Part shown: piece after piece, positions 9,614-19,516 of the stretch | Layout of the letters: each line of letters begins with the position of its first letter | Position numbering within the stretch: position 1 is the first letter of the stretch | Assembly: GCF_007005445.1 (NCBI RefSeq) | Contig: NZ_CP041387.1 | Location: forward strand, 2,170,001-2,234,000 | DNA: 64,000 nucleotides | Reading direction: 5' to 3' | Source: Rhodopseudomonas palustris | GTDB taxonomy: Bacteria > Pseudomonadota > Alphaproteobacteria > Rhizobiales > Xanthobacteraceae | Notes under the pieces: generated by a model | Databases searched by the model: none | Seen by the model: the letters and a program-made list of their open reading frames with translations, nothing else | What the model was told of the DNA's origin: nothing | Program-made: the position numbers and the translations under genes

Positions 9614-12600
9614 TCACAGCGTCTCGACGTGCTCGACGCCGCTGACCGCCTTGATCGCGCCGGCGATCTGCGGCGAAACCTGGAAGCGGCCGGGAATCTC
9701 GAATTCGACCTCGGTCTGCGGATCGAGCCGCAACACCAGCGCGACGTTCCCGCCGGCGGCCCGGGACTCCGGGGGCTGAAGACGTTTGGTCAGCGACTCC
9801 AGCGGCTTGGTGTCGCGCAGGAAGATCCGCAGGCCCTTCTGGGTCTTCGCCGCGGCGGCGTCGAGCGGTTCGGCATGCAGCACACGGGCGCGGACGTCCT
9901 CACCCTGCAATTCGGCGCCGAGCTGCATCAGCACCGCGGCCCCCGGCTCCAGCACCTCGCGATATTGCGCCAGCCCCTCGGAGAACAGTACCGCCTCGAA
10001 ATGCCCGGTCGGATCCGACAATCCGATGATGCCCATCTTGTTGCCGGTCTTGGTGCGCCGCTCCATCCGCGACACCACCGTGGCGGCAACCTTTCCGGCG
10101 GTGGCGCCGGATTTCACCGCCTTGCAGAACTCGTTCCAGGACTGCACCCGCAGCCGCTTCAGGGCAGTGGCGTAATCGTCGAGCGGATGGCCCGACAGGA
10201 AGAAGCCGATCGCGTCGTATTCGCGGCGCAGCCGCTCCGACGGCAGCCAGGCGTCGAGCTGCGGCAGGATGATCGAGGGGACGTCCGACAGGCCGCCGAA
10301 CATGTCGTTCTGGCCGCTGGTCGCAGCTTCATGATTGCGCTGGCATGCGGCCACAATGGCGTCGGCGCCCGCGAACACCGCCGCGCGGTTCGAGTTGAGG
10401 CAGTCGAACGCGCCGGCGGCGGCGAGACATTCGACGACGCGCCGGTTGATGGCGCGCGGATTGACGCGCGCGGCAAAGTCGGCGAGCGAGGCGAACGGCT
10501 TGTCGCCGCGCGCCTCGACGATCTGTTGCACCGCCTGCAGGCCGACGCCCTTCAGGCCGCCGAGCGCGTAGTAGATCGTGTTGGGACCGACCTCGAAAGT
10601 GGCGCCGGAGCGGTTGACCGACGGCGCCTCGACCTTGATGCCGAGCCGCTGCGCCTCGGCGCGGAATTCGCTGAGCTTGTCGGTGTTGTGGATTTCCAGC
10701 GTCATCGACGCGGCGAGGAATTCCACCGGATAGTGCGCCTTCATGTAGGCGGTGTGGTACGACACCAGCGCATAGGCGGCCGCGTGGCTCTTGTTGAAGC
10801 CGTAGTCGGCGAATTTGGCGAGCAGGTCGAAGATGGTGTCGGCGGCGTCCTTGGCGACGCCGTTCTTGACCGCGCCCTCGACGAAGATCGCGCGCTGCTT
10901 GTCCATCTCGGCGCGGATCTTCTTGCCCATCGCGCGGCGCAGCAGGTCGGCGTCGCCGAGCGAGTAGCCGGCCATCACCTGCGCGATCTGCATCACCTGT
11001 TCCTGGTAGATGATGACGCCGAACGTCTCCTTCAGAATCGGCTCCAGCATCGGATGCAGATACTCGGGCTCCTCGTCGCCGTGCTTGCGGGCGCAGTAGG
11101 TCGGGATGTTGGCCATCGGGCCCGGGCGATACAGCGCCACCAGCGCGATGATGTCCTCGAACCGGTCGGGACGCATGTCGATCAGCGCCCGCCGCATGCC
11201 GGCGCTTTCAACCTGGAACACGCCGACCACGTCGCCGCGAGCCAGCATCTGGTAGCTCGGCGCATCGTCGATCGGCAGCGTGTGCAGATCGACATGGATG
11301 TCGCGCTGCTTCAGGAGCTTCACCGCGACGTCGAGCGTCGTCAGCGTCTTCAGGCCGAGGAAGTCGAATTTGACGAGGCCCGCGGGCTCGACCCATTTCA
11401 TGTTGAACTGGGTCACCGGCATGTCGGATTTTGGATCGCGATACAGCGGCACCAGATCGCTGAGTGGGCGATCGCCGATCACGATGCCGGCGGCGTGGGT
11501 CGAGGCGTGACGGGTCAGGCCTTCGAGCTTCTGGGCGATGTCGAACGCGCGCGCCACGATCGGGTCTTCGTCGCGCGCCGCCTGCAGCTTCGGCTCGCCT
11601 TCGATCGCCTGCTTCAGGGTGATCGGCGCGGCGGGATTCTGCGGCACCAGCTTGGTCAGCTTGTCGACCTGACCGTACGGCATCTGCAGCACGCGGCCGA
11701 CGTCGCGCAGCACGCCGCGCGCCTGAAGCGTACCGAAAGTGATGATCTGCGCCACCTGATCGCGGCCGTAGCGCTGCTGCACGTATTCGATCACTTCGCC
11801 GCGGCGGTCCTGACAGAAGTCGATATCGAAGTCCGGCATCGACACACGTTCGGGATTGAGAAAGCGCTCGAACAGCAGGCCGAAACGGATCGGATCGAGA
11901 TCGGTGATGGTCAGCGAATACGCCACCAGCGAGCCGGCGCCCGAACCACGGCCCGGACCGACCGGAATGCCGTGCGCCTTGGCCCATTTGATGAAGTCCG
12001 ACACGATCAGGAAGTAGCCCGCGTATTTCATGCGGGTGATGACGTCGAGCTCGAAAGCGAGCCGCTTGTTGTAGTCCTCCTCGGTCGTGCCCGGCGACAG
12101 GCCGTGAACGCTGAGCCGCTTGGCGAGGCCCAGCTCGGCCTGGCGGCGCAGCTCGGCGGCTTCGGCGGCGGCGGCTTCCACCGCGTCGCTGACGCCGGCG
12201 CCGACCGTGAACAGCGGCAGGATCGGCTTGCGGGTCAGCGGCCGATAGGCACAGCGCTGCGCGATCTCCACCGTCGAGGCCAGCGCCTCGGGCAGGTCGG
12301 CGAACAGCACCGCCATCTCGGCGCGGGTCTTGAAGCGGTGATCGGGCGTGAACTGGACACGATCGGTCTCGGCGATCAGCTTGCCGGAGGCGATGCACAG
12401 CAATGCGTCGTGCGCTTCGTAGTCCTCGGTGCTGGCGAAATGCGGCTCGTTGGTCGCGACCAGCGGCAGGCCCTTGTCGTAGGCGAGATCGATCAACCCG
12501 CCCTCGGCGCGGCGCTCGGCCTCGGTGCCGTGGCGCTGCAGCTCGACATAGAGGCGGTCGCCGAACGCCTGCTGCAGCCGCTCGCAGCGCTGCGCGGCGA

Positions 12601-13069
12601 GCGCCGGGTCAGTCAGCATCGCCAGCGAGATCGGACCGTCGGGCCCGCCGGTCAGCGCGATCACACCATCAGTCTCGCCGTCGAGCCAGTCGAGCTTGAT
12701 ATGGGGGACCTGGTTGACCGGCGTTTCGAGGAACGCACGCGAGTTCAGCCGCATCAGGCTGCGATAACCCTGCTCGCGCGCCGCCAAGAGCACGATCCGC
12801 GCCGGCGTCGCAAGTGCGCCGTGGCGGGAGTTCGGATCCTGGTCGCCGAAATCAATTCCGAGTTCGAGCCCGACGATCGGCTGGATCCCCGAGCCCGACA
12901 GCTTGTCGGAGAATTCCAGGCCGCCGAACATGTTGTCGGTGTCGGTGAGCGCCAGCGCCGGCTGGCGGTCGGCCTTCGCCAGCTCCGCGAGCTTGGCGAT
13001 CTTCATCGAGCCTTTCAGAAGCGAATAGGCCGAGTGGACGTGCAGATGGACGAATCCGGCGTTGCTCAT
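9614..13069 (-). CDS. dnaE: DNA polymerase III alpha subunit (replicative)
   Basis: The 1151-residue protein is the chromosomal replicase catalytic subunit. It begins with the PHP domain (FVHLHVHSAYSLLKG). The polymerase palm motif MPDFDIDFCQDRR supplies catalytic aspartates at about residues 411-423, and helix-hairpin-helix and OB-fold regions follow. Length and N-terminus fit DnaE1 rather than the shorter error-prone DnaE2, and no imuA or imuB neighbour is present. The ATG at 13067-13069 is preceded by a 173-base gap and then the SOS-regulated small gene, on the same strand. Confidence 0.96.
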   Translation of the reverse strand: MSNAGFVHLHVHSAYSLLKGSMKIAKLAELAKADRQPALALTDTDNMFGGLEFSDKLSGSGIQPIVGLELGIDFGDQDPNSRHGALATPARIVLLAAREQGYRSLMRLNSRAFLETPVNQVPHIKLDWLDGETDGVIALTGGPDGPISLAMLTDPALAAQRCERLQQAFGDRLYVELQRHGTEAERRAEGGLIDLAYDKGLPLVATNEPHFASTEDYEAHDALLCIASGKLIAETDRVQFTPDHRFKTRAEMAVLFADLPEALASTVEIAQRCAYRPLTRKPILPLFTVGAGVSDAVEAAAAEAAELRRQAELGLAKRLSVHGLSPGTTEEDYNKRLAFELDVITRMKYAGYFLIVSDFIKWAKAHGIPVGPGRGSGAGSLVAYSLTITDLDPIRFGLLFERFLNPERVSMPDFDIDFCQDRRGEVIEYVQQRYGRDQVAQIITFGTLQARGVLRDVGRVLQMPYGQVDKLTKLVPQNPAAPITLKQAIEGEPKLQAARDEDPIVARAFDIAQKLEGLTRHASTHAAGIVIGDRPLSDLVPLYRDPKSDMPVTQFNMKWVEPAGLVKFDFLGLKTLTTLDVAVKLLKQRDIHVDLHTLPIDDAPSYQMLARGDVVGVFQVESAGMRRALIDMRPDRFEDIIALVALYRPGPMANIPTYCARKHGDEEPEYLHPMLEPILKETFGVIIYQEQVMQIAQVMAGYSLGDADLLRRAMGKKIRAEMDKQRAIFVEGAVKNGVAKDAADTIFDLLAKFADYGFNKSHAAAYALVSYHTAYMKAHYPVEFLAASMTLEIHNTDKLSEFRAEAQRLGIKVEAPSVNRSGATFEVGPNTIYYALGGLKGVGLQAVQQIVEARGDKPFASLADFAARVNPRAINRRVVECLAAAGAFDCLNSNRAAVFAGADAIVAACQRNHEAATSGQNDMFGGLSDVPSIILPQLDAWLPSERLRREYDAIGFFLSGHPLDDYATALKRLRVQSWNEFCKAVKSGATAGKVAATVVSRMERRTKTGNKMGIIGLSDPTGHFEAVLFSEGLAQYREVLEPGAAVLMQLGAELQGEDVRARVLHAEPLDAAAAKTQKGLRIFLRDTKPLESLTKRLQPPESRAAGGNVALVLRLDPQTEVEFEIPGRFQVSPQIAGAIKAVSGVEHVETL

Positions 13070-13242
13070 CGGCGCGGCGGCTCTTCGGATAAAACGTGCG
13101 GGTTGAACGGGTGGTTTGCGGAACCGGAGCCGTCACGGCCCCCGACTCGGAAGCCCAATCGTGGGCTCCCTTACCCTTCACCGCAAGCATTCGCGGCCTG
13201 CTTATCCCCGCTATGCCGAAGCGGTCGCAACGCAGTCCGAGT

Positions 13243-13341
13243 TCAGGCCTGCGCCAGCACCTGGGCCCACACCGCCACCATGCCGATGAAGAGCGCAATC
13301 GACGTCAGCGCCGCAGCTTCCTGGATGAAGATCTTCAACAT
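13243..13341 (-). CDS. 32-residue membrane peptide under SOS control
   Basis: The gene encodes 32 residues starting MLKIFIQEAAALTSIALF, with one predicted membrane helix (about residues 10-29) and only a few charged residues near the N-terminus. The ATG at 13339-13341 is preceded by GGGAGG at ideal spacing, strong support for translation. Two SOS boxes lie 22-54 bases upstream of the start codon. Size, topology and SOS control recall Caulobacter SidA, a 29-residue SOS-induced division inhibitor in the inner membrane, but I cannot claim sequence homology. It could also act on another membrane target. dnaE lies 173 bases downstream in the same direction. Confidence 0.7.
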   Translation of the reverse strand: MLKIFIQEAAALTSIALFIGMVAVWAQVLAQA

Positions 13342-13362
13342 CGTCCGCCTCCCTGACCTTGT

Positions 13363-13395
13363 GAACATAACAAGAACATTGTTCTCATTTCGTTC
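13363..13395 (-). promoter_or_regulatory. Two adjacent LexA (SOS) boxes in mirror orientation
   Basis: GAAC-N7-GAAC at 13363-13377 and GTTC-N7-GTTC at 13381-13395 are both exact matches to the direct-repeat operator bound by alphaproteobacterial LexA. They are mirror images separated by 3 bases. A TTGACT -35 candidate (13404-13399, minus strand) lies just upstream, so bound LexA would cover the -10 region and the start of transcription of the 32-residue gene. Confidence 0.85.
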
Positions 13396-13565
13396 TAGAG
13401 TCAAGCAAGCGCGCTGCGCAGCAACCCTGACCGTTAACGAGACGTTACTATCCCCGAAGTTCACCGGCGCAACACGGATTGACGGTCATTCGGGATTCGC
13501 GCACGGATCGACGACGACGCGTCTCGCTTCGCGACAGCGAACGCGCCATAGCAGCGGAGACGACG

Positions 13566-13811
13566 ATGCGGATTGCAGCGATGGGACTGCTGGCAGGGCT
13601 GATGCTGCCCGCGGCGGCCGCGGCGCAGGCGCCCTACGACAACTATCCGGTCTGCCTGCGGGTGTACGGCCCGGTGCGCTACGACGAGTGCCGCTACGTT
13701 TCGATCGAGCAGTGCCGGCCGTCGGCCTCGGGCATCGCCGGACAATGCGTAGTCAATCCGTGGTATCAGCCGTCGGCGGCGCCGCGGACCAGCCGTGCCA
13801 AGCGGCATTGA
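13566..13811 (+). CDS. DUF3551 secreted small protein (first copy)
   Basis: The 81-residue product has a signal peptide (about 1-21, ending AAAAAQA) and a small mature domain beginning YDNYPVCLRVYGP. Four cysteines, in the pattern YPVC...DEC...EQC...GQC, and a final NPWY are shared with the next gene, so two disulfides are likely in the periplasm. This matches DUF3551 proteins, which are numerous in Bradyrhizobium relatives and have no known function. The ATG follows GGAGACGACG. The gene diverges from the SOS-controlled peptide gene. Confidence 0.8.
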   Translation: MRIAAMGLLAGLMLPAAAAAQAPYDNYPVCLRVYGPVRYDECRYVSIEQCRPSASGIAGQCVVNPWYQPSAAPRTSRAKRH

Positions 13812-13923
13812 GCCGGCGCATGTGCGCCTGGCCCCTCGGACGTCATAAATTTCTGCAATACTGGTACGTAGGCCTTGAGTCGCCGCTGAGGCGCTCGGCC
13901 GCTCAGCAAGGATACCCACGACG

Positions 13924-14178
13924 ATGCGCAAGCTGTTCCTGATCGCGATGCTCGCCGGCCTCGGCCTGACCACCACCGCCGAGGCGCGGGACTATCCGGT
14001 CTGCCTGCGGGTGTATCAGAGCTATCACGACTGGTACGACGAGTGCAGCTACGACACCATGGCACAGTGCCGGATGTCGGCCTCGGGTCGCCATGCCGAC
14101 TGCATGACCAATCCGTGGTACACCGCGCCGCAACAGCAACCGACCAAGAAGAAGCGCAAGCATCGCCGCCAGCACTGA
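13924..14178 (+). CDS. DUF3551 secreted small protein (second copy)
   Basis: This 84-residue paralogue of the upstream gene has a signal peptide (about 1-22, MRKLFLIAMLAGLGL), the same YPVCLRVY opening, the same four cysteines and NPWY. A strongly basic tail (KKKRKHRRQH) is absent from the first copy. The 112-base gap and separate ribosome-binding site allow independent expression. Function is unknown. The basic end suggests binding to a negatively charged surface such as lipopolysaccharide, which is an inference. Confidence 0.8.
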   Translation: MRKLFLIAMLAGLGLTTTAEARDYPVCLRVYQSYHDWYDECSYDTMAQCRMSASGRHADCMTNPWYTAPQQQPTKKKRKHRRQH

Positions 14179-14207
14179 GGACGAGCGCGGAGGCGCTTCT
14201 GCTACTC

Positions 14208-14327
14208 CGTCATTCCGGGGCGCGCGCAAGCGCGAACCCGGAATCCCGAGATGTTCTGCGTTGATGCGCTGCACCCTGCACCGCGGGATTCCGGGTTCGC
14301 GAACTTCGTTCGCGCCCCGGAATGACG
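14208..14327. repeat. Inverted intergenic repeat pair
   Basis: Two arms of about 40 bases, each containing GTCATTCCGGGGCGCG and a CCCGGAATCCC end, face each other between the second DUF3551 gene and lolD. Each arm also contains a small internal palindrome (GCGCGAA type). This is the layout of dispersed extragenic palindromic repeats common in Bradyrhizobium relatives. It lies between convergent genes, so the RNA hairpin could also stop transcription from either side. Confidence 0.75.
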
Positions 14328-14356
14328 TGCCAATGACCGGCGAAAGCCGAGCCGCT

Positions 14357-15055
14357 CTATTCCAGTTCGACCACTACGCCGTCCTGCAGCGACACCCGGC
14401 GGTCCATCCGGCCGGCCAGTTCCATATTGTGGGTGGCGATCAGCATCGCCACCCGGGTCGCCTTGACGAGCTGCATCAGCGCGTTGAACACGTGATCTGC
14501 GGTGTGCGGATCGAGATTGCCGGTCGGCTCGTCGGCGAACAGCACCCGCGGCGCGTTGGCCACCGCGCGGGCGATGGCAACGCGCTGCTGCTCGCCGCCG
14601 GACAATTCCGACGGCCGATGGGTGACGCGGTCGCCGAGCCCGAGATAGGCCAGGATCTCCTTGGAGCGGCTGATCGTCTCTTTACGCTTCAGGCCGCGGA
14701 TCATCTGCGGCAGCATCACGTTTTCCAGCGCGGTGAACTCCGGCAGCAGCCGGTGCGACTGGTAGACGAAGCCGATATCGGTGCGGCGGATCTGGGTGCG
14801 CTCGGCGTCGGTCAGCGCCGAGGTCGCCGCACCGCCGACATAGACCTCGCCGTCGTCGGGATGCTCGAGCAGCCCGGCGATGTGCAGCAGCGTCGACTTG
14901 CCCGAACCCGATGGCGCCACCAGCGCCACCGACTGCCCCGCCCACAGCGCCAGCTTGGCGCCATCGAGGATCGTCAGCGTCGCCTCGCCCTGCGAATAAT
15001 GCCGCTTGATGTCGTGAAGATACACGACCGGGATGTCTTCGGCGCCCTGCTCCAT
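14357..15055 (-). CDS. lolD: Lipoprotein-releasing system ATPase LolD
   Basis: This 232-residue ABC ATPase powers release of outer-membrane lipoproteins from the inner membrane to the LolA carrier. Walker A (APSGSGKST) is at about 47-55, followed by [14 protein letters not shown] and the Walker B region [12 protein letters not shown]. The gene begins 10 bases after the lolC stop, so the two are one operon. Confidence 0.94.
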   Translation of the reverse strand: MEQGAEDIPVVYLHDIKRHYSQGEATLTILDGAKLALWAGQSVALVAPSGSGKSTLLHIAGLLEHPDDGEVYVGGAATSALTDAERTQIRRTDIGFVYQSHRLLPEFTALENVMLPQMIRGLKRKETISRSKEILAYLGLGDRVTHRPSELSGGEQQRVAIARAVANAPRVLFADEPTGNLDPHTADHVFNALMQLVKATRVAMLIATHNMELAGRMDRRVSLQDGVVVELE

Positions 15056-15065
15056 CGTTTCCGCC

Positions 15066-16334
15066 TTACTCGTAGCGCAGCGCGTCGACCGGATCGAGGC
15101 GCGCGGCGCGCCACGACGGGTACAGCGTGGCGAGGAACGACAGCGTCAGCGCCATGATCACCACCGCGCTGGTCTCGGCGAAGTCGACCTCGGCCGGCAG
15201 CTTCGACAGGAAATACAGCTCCGGCGAGAACAGCTCGGTGTTGGTGACCCAGGACAGGAACTGCCGGATCGTTTCGATGTTCATGCACACCAGAAGGCCG
15301 ACGAAGAACCCGGTCAGGGTGCCGACCACACCGATCGCCGCCCCGGTGATCAGGAACACCCGCATGATCGAGCCCTGGCTCGCGCCCATGGTGCGCAGGA
15401 TCGCGATGTCCGCCCCCTTGTCCTTCACCAGCATGATCAGACCGGAGACGATGTTCAGTGCCGCCACCAGCACGATCAGCGTCAGGATCAGGAACATGAC
15501 ATTGCGCTCGACCTGTAGCGCGTTGAAGAACGTCGAGTTGCGCTGCCGCCAGTCGACCAGGAACACCGGCCGCCCCGCCGCCTCGGTCACCGCCTTGCGG
15601 TAGACGTCGATCCGGTCGGGATTGTCGGTGTAGACCTCGATCGCGGTGACGTCGTTGGCGCGGTTGAAATACGCCTGTGCTTCCTTCAGCGGCATGAACA
15701 CGAAGGTCGAATCGTATTCCGACATGCCGATCTCGAACACCGCCGCGACCTTGTACGGCTTGATCCGCGGCGTGGTGCCCATCGGCGTCACCGCACCGCG
15801 CGGCGCCACCAGCGTGACGCTGTCGCCGGCGTGCAGCGAGAGCTGATCGGCGAGCCTGCGGCCGATCGCGACGCCCTGGCCTTCGTCGAAGCCGTCGAGC
15901 GTGCCTTGCTTGAGGTGATTGGCGATCGACGACAGACGGTTCAGATCTTCGGCACGAATGCCGCGCACGAACACGCCCGATGCGTTGAACGGCGACGACG
16001 CCAGCGCCTGGCCGTCGACCACCGGAGCGGCGAGCTTGATGCCCTGAAGGCCGCTGAGCCGGTCGGCGACGTCCTTCCAGTCGGTCAGCGGACTTTCCAG
16101 CGGCTGCACCAGCAGATGGCCGTTGAGGCCGAGAATCTTGTCGAGCAGTTCCTTGCGGAAGCCGTTCATCACTGCCATCACGATGATCAGCGTCGCCACC
16201 CCGAGCATGATGCCGAGGAACGAGAAGCCGGCGATCACCGAGATGAACCCCTCACGCCGACGCGCCCGCAGATAGCGCCCGGAGAGCAGCCATTCGAATG
16301 GCGCGAAAGGAGGGGTTCGAACTGGCTCGTTCAT
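15066..16334 (-). CDS. lolC: Lipoprotein-releasing system permease (LolC/LolE family)
   Basis: This 422-residue permease has an N-terminal membrane helix, a large periplasmic domain and three C-terminal helices, the LolC/E and MacB-like plan. The opening [20 protein letters not shown] and [20 protein letters not shown] are typical. Only one permease gene is present, as in species where a single LolF-like protein replaces LolC and LolE. I prefer the ATG at 16334 because GGAT lies upstream. An in-frame ATG at 16346 would add four residues. Confidence 0.92.
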   Translation of the reverse strand: MNEPVRTPPFAPFEWLLSGRYLRARRREGFISVIAGFSFLGIMLGVATLIIVMAVMNGFRKELLDKILGLNGHLLVQPLESPLTDWKDVADRLSGLQGIKLAAPVVDGQALASSPFNASGVFVRGIRAEDLNRLSSIANHLKQGTLDGFDEGQGVAIGRRLADQLSLHAGDSVTLVAPRGAVTPMGTTPRIKPYKVAAVFEIGMSEYDSTFVFMPLKEAQAYFNRANDVTAIEVYTDNPDRIDVYRKAVTEAAGRPVFLVDWRQRNSTFFNALQVERNVMFLILTLIVLVAALNIVSGLIMLVKDKGADIAILRTMGASQGSIMRVFLITGAAIGVVGTLTGFFVGLLVCMNIETIRQFLSWVTNTELFSPELYFLSKLPAEVDFAETSAVVIMALTLSFLATLYPSWRAARLDPVDALRYE

Positions 16335-16422
16335 GGCGTGATCCATAGTCCGAATTTCACACGATTCGGGCTTTATCTGGCCGACGCCGCCCTCGCCGCT
16401 CAGGCCCGCGGTGGATAAGTGT

Positions 16423-17742
16423 CTATTGCGTCAGACGTGCGACCAGATCGGCGAGCGCGAGGTTCTCGCGCGACCCGTCGCTGCGGCGCTTCAGTTCGAC
16501 CTTGCCTTCGGCAAGACCGCGCGGACCGACATGCACCTGCCACGGAATGCCGATCAGGTCCGCGGTCGCAAACTTCGCGCCCGCGCGCTGGTCGGTGTCG
16601 TCGTAGAGCACATCGACGCCCTTGGCGGAAAGCTCGCGATAGAGCTGGTCGCAGGCCGCATCGGTCGCGGCATCGCCCTGCTTCAGATTGAGGATCGTTA
16701 CCCGGAACGGCGCCACCGCCTCCGGCCAGATGATGCCGTTGTCGTCGTGGCAGGCCTCGATGATCGCACCGACCAGCCGCGAGACGCCGACGCCGTAGGA
16801 GCCGCCGTGGATCGGCGCATCGGTGCCGTCGGGGCCGGCGACATTGGCCTTCATCGAGTCGGAATATTTGGTGCCGAAGTAGAAGATCTGGCCGACCTCG
16901 ATGCCGCGGGTGTTGAGCCGGTTGGCCTCGGGCACCTCGCTCTCGTAGCGCGCCGGCTCGTGGACGTCCTCGGTCGCCGCATAGACCGAGGTCCACTGCT
17001 TGATGATCGGGGTCAGGTCGGCGTCGTAATCGACGTTCTCGTCCGGCACCGGCAGGTTCAGCACGTCACGGTCGATGAACACCCCGGACTCGCCGGTGTC
17101 GGCCAGCACGATGAATTCGTGGCTGAGGTCGCCGCCGATCGGGCCGGTCTCGGCGCGCATCGGGATTGCCTTCAGGCCCATCCGCGCGAAGGTGCGCAGG
17201 TAAGCGACGAACATCTTGTTGTAGGATTTGCGCGCGCCGGCTTCGTCGACGTCGAACGAGTACGCGTCCTTCATCAGGAATTCGCGGCCGCGCATCACGC
17301 CGAAACGCGGACGCTGCTCGTCGCGGAATTTCCATTGAATATGATAGAGATTCAGCGGCAGGCTCTTGTACGACTTGATGTAGGCCCGGAAGATCTCGGT
17401 GATCATTTCCTCGTTGGTCGGGCCGTACAGCAGCTCGCGCTTGTGCCGGTCGGCGATCCGCAGCATCTCCGGCCCATAGGCGTCGTAGCGGCCGCTCTCG
17501 CGCCACAGATCTGCGAGCTGCAAGGTCGGCATCAGCAGTTCGATCGCGCCGGCGCGGTTCTGCTCCTCGCGCACGATCTGCTCGATCTTCTTCAGCACCC
17601 GATGGCCGAGCGGCAACCAGGCATAGATACCGGCGGCCTCCTGCCGCAGCATGCCGGCGCGCAGCATCAGCCGGTGCGAGACGATCTCGGCCTCCTTCGG
17701 GTTTTCCTTCAGGATCGGCAGGAAGAATCGCGACAAACGCAT
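16423..17742 (-). CDS. proS: Proline-tRNA ligase, short form without editing insert
   Basis: This 439-residue class II synthetase charges tRNA-Pro. Motif 2 ([20 protein letters not shown]) and motif 3 ([14 protein letters not shown]) are clear. The ~180-residue editing insert of E. coli ProS is missing, as is usual in alphaproteobacteria, which rely on separate editing proteins. The ATG at 17740-17742 ([10 protein letters not shown]) gives the family length; a 46-codon longer reading has no support. It lies upstream of lolC with an 88-base gap. Confidence 0.96.
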   Translation of the reverse strand: MRLSRFFLPILKENPKEAEIVSHRLMLRAGMLRQEAAGIYAWLPLGHRVLKKIEQIVREEQNRAGAIELLMPTLQLADLWRESGRYDAYGPEMLRIADRHKRELLYGPTNEEMITEIFRAYIKSYKSLPLNLYHIQWKFRDEQRPRFGVMRGREFLMKDAYSFDVDEAGARKSYNKMFVAYLRTFARMGLKAIPMRAETGPIGGDLSHEFIVLADTGESGVFIDRDVLNLPVPDENVDYDADLTPIIKQWTSVYAATEDVHEPARYESEVPEANRLNTRGIEVGQIFYFGTKYSDSMKANVAGPDGTDAPIHGGSYGVGVSRLVGAIIEACHDDNGIIWPEAVAPFRVTILNLKQGDAATDAACDQLYRELSAKGVDVLYDDTDQRAGAKFATADLIGIPWQVHVGPRGLAEGKVELKRRSDGSRENLALADLVARLTQ

Positions 17743-17917
17743 GGGATTTGCTCGGAGAATCGGGTGGAAGTTGAATTTCCGCCAGTGAAACCGGATCGGG
17801 CGCCAAAACACAAGGGCGGCAGCCGCGCAACTCGGCAAATCGAGCCGGATTGGCGTCGTTTCCGCGCAGCGCGCGACCACGATGGCCTAGCACGGCGGGC
17901 CCGCCCCCGGCACCCGA

Positions 17918-19516
17918 CTATCGAATCACGATCGGGCCTTCGAGGTTCACCTTCTCGAAATCCGAGATCAGCACGCCGAGCGTCAGCGTCCACTTTCCCG
18001 GCACCGGCGCCGTCAGCCGCGCCCGCCACGATCCGTTCGCCGCCCGCTGTGCCGCAGCGCCGAGAGGCTCGATCCCAGCTTCCGGATTGGCGAGTGTCAC
18101 CGATAGCGCCTGCGCGGCGAGCGGCGCCTCGTCGGCGGTCTGCAGCAGCACCTCGATCTCGACCGGGCCGGCCCGCGCCGACGTCAGCGTGACCGTGGCC
18201 ATCGCCCGCTCGCCATGGACGTGCACGACGTCGGCGGCCACTGCAGCGACGCTGCGCGGCGGCGGCGTGAACCGCCACAGCCCGACAACGCCGAGAATCG
18301 CGACCACCAGCATCAGCTCGGCGAAAATGCTGGCCCGCATCGTCCGCACCGCGGCGGCGTCGCCCGCCATCAGACGCGGCGTCAAGCGCACCCGGTTCCA
18401 CAGCGCTAGGCCGAGCAGTCCGAGCACCAGCGCCAGCTTGCCGAGCAGCACCCGGCCGTAATCGCTCTGCCACAGCGCATCGACCGTTCCGAGTTCGATC
18501 GCGGCCAGCGCCACGCCGCTGACCAGCAGCGCCAGGATCGCCAGCGGGATCGCACGCGAAAATCGCCGCAGCGTCGCCGGCGCCGCATCGCGCTTGCCGA
18601 TCGCGATTGCCAGCGGCAGCAGCGCGCCGATCCACAGCGCCAGGCTGACGCCATGCACCCACACCGCGGCGGATGCGACTTCGCGCGGTTCGGCCGTGGC
18701 GGCGTGGCCGCTGACGGCGAACGCCGTGCCCAGGCTCACCACCGCACCGAGCGACAACAGCCGCGCGTTCCAGCCGCGCCAGCGCAGCGACAGCAGCGCC
18801 ACCATCAATGCGATGCCGGACAGAGCCGCGGCGTCGCCGAACGAGCCGGACCCGCCGGCCCGCCATACCGCAGCCTCGCCGATCCGGGAAAGCGGCAGGT
18901 CGAGCACGTCCAGCCCTTGCAGGCCAACCGAGAGAGTGAGCGCAGCGAGACCAAGCAGCGCGACGGCGGCGCAGCCGGCGCGTGCACCGCGCGACGGGGC
19001 TGCGGCGATCCAGCCGAGAAATGCCGCGCCGCCTACCGCCATCAGCAGCGTCAGCTCGAACGCAATCCTAGTCAGCCAGATCGCGGTCCGACGCATCGGA
19101 TCGTCGGGCACCTCGATGGCCGGCAGCCTCTGGCCGGGCGTGCCGATCCAGAACGTCAGCGCCCCGCCGATCGGATGGCCATCGGCGGACGCCACCCGCC
19201 AACTCAGCAGATGCGCGCCCTCGCCCAGCGCCGCCGGCGGCGCGAACCGCAGCGTCGCGCCGTCCTGATCGATCGCGGTGATCGGCTGGCTGCGGCCGCG
19301 GGCGTCGATCAGTTGCAGCCGCAGCGCGGTGACCGGCTCGTTGAAGGTCAGCCTGAAGCTCTGCGGCGCCGCCGCCAGCACCGAATCTGCGGCGGGATCG
19401 CTGGCGACCAGGCTTGCATGCGCCGCCGCGACCGCCGGCCACAGCAGCACGGCGATCGCCGTGATCCAGGCCAGCCAGCGCCCGCGGCTGAGCGTGTGTC
19501 GGCGAGCCGCGGTCAC
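17918..19516 (-). CDS. CopC-CopD fusion: copper-binding periplasmic domain plus membrane copper transport domain
   Basis: The product is 532 residues. A signal peptide precedes a CopC domain whose mature N-terminus is HASLVASDP, with DGHPIGG further on. These supply the His, Asp and His of the Cu(II) site. About eight hydrophobic helices of the CopD type follow, then a short C-terminal extracytoplasmic domain. I chose a GTG start at 19516 because it overlaps the stop of the upstream gene as GTGA. The fusion probably captures and moves copper across the inner membrane. It is the last gene of a four-gene copper unit. Confidence 0.88.
   Translation of the reverse strand: MTAARRHTLSRGRWLAWITAIAVLLWPAVAAAHASLVASDPAADSVLAAAPQSFRLTFNEPVTALRLQLIDARGRSQPITAIDQDGATLRFAPPAALGEGAHLLSWRVASADGHPIGGALTFWIGTPGQRLPAIEVPDDPMRRTAIWLTRIAFELTLLMAVGGAAFLGWIAAAPSRGARAGCAAVALLGLAALTLSVGLQGLDVLDLPLSRIGEAAVWRAGGSGSFGDAAALSGIALMVALLSLRWRGWNARLLSLGAVVSLGTAFAVSGHAATAEPREVASAAVWVHGVSLALWIGALLPLAIAIGKRDAAPATLRRFSRAIPLAILALLVSGVALAAIELGTVDALWQSDYGRVLLGKLALVLGLLGLALWNRVRLTPRLMAGDAAAVRTMRASIFAELMLVVAILGVVGLWRFTPPPRSVAAVAADVVHVHGERAMATVTLTSARAGPVEIEVLLQTADEAPLAAQALSVTLANPEAGIEPLGAAAQRAANGSWRARLTAPVPGKWTLTLGVLISDFEKVNLEGPIVIR

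Noticed and set aside
13243..13464. A 73-residue version of the SOS peptide using an upstream start
   Set aside because: The longer frame would begin upstream of the SOS boxes. The 32-residue start has the strong ribosome-binding site.
9566..13942. A plus-strand open frame of more than 1400 codons opposite dnaE
   Set aside because: It is a GC-rich shadow of dnaE and its neighbours, with Arg/Gly/Gln/His-rich translation, no known domain and no start signal.
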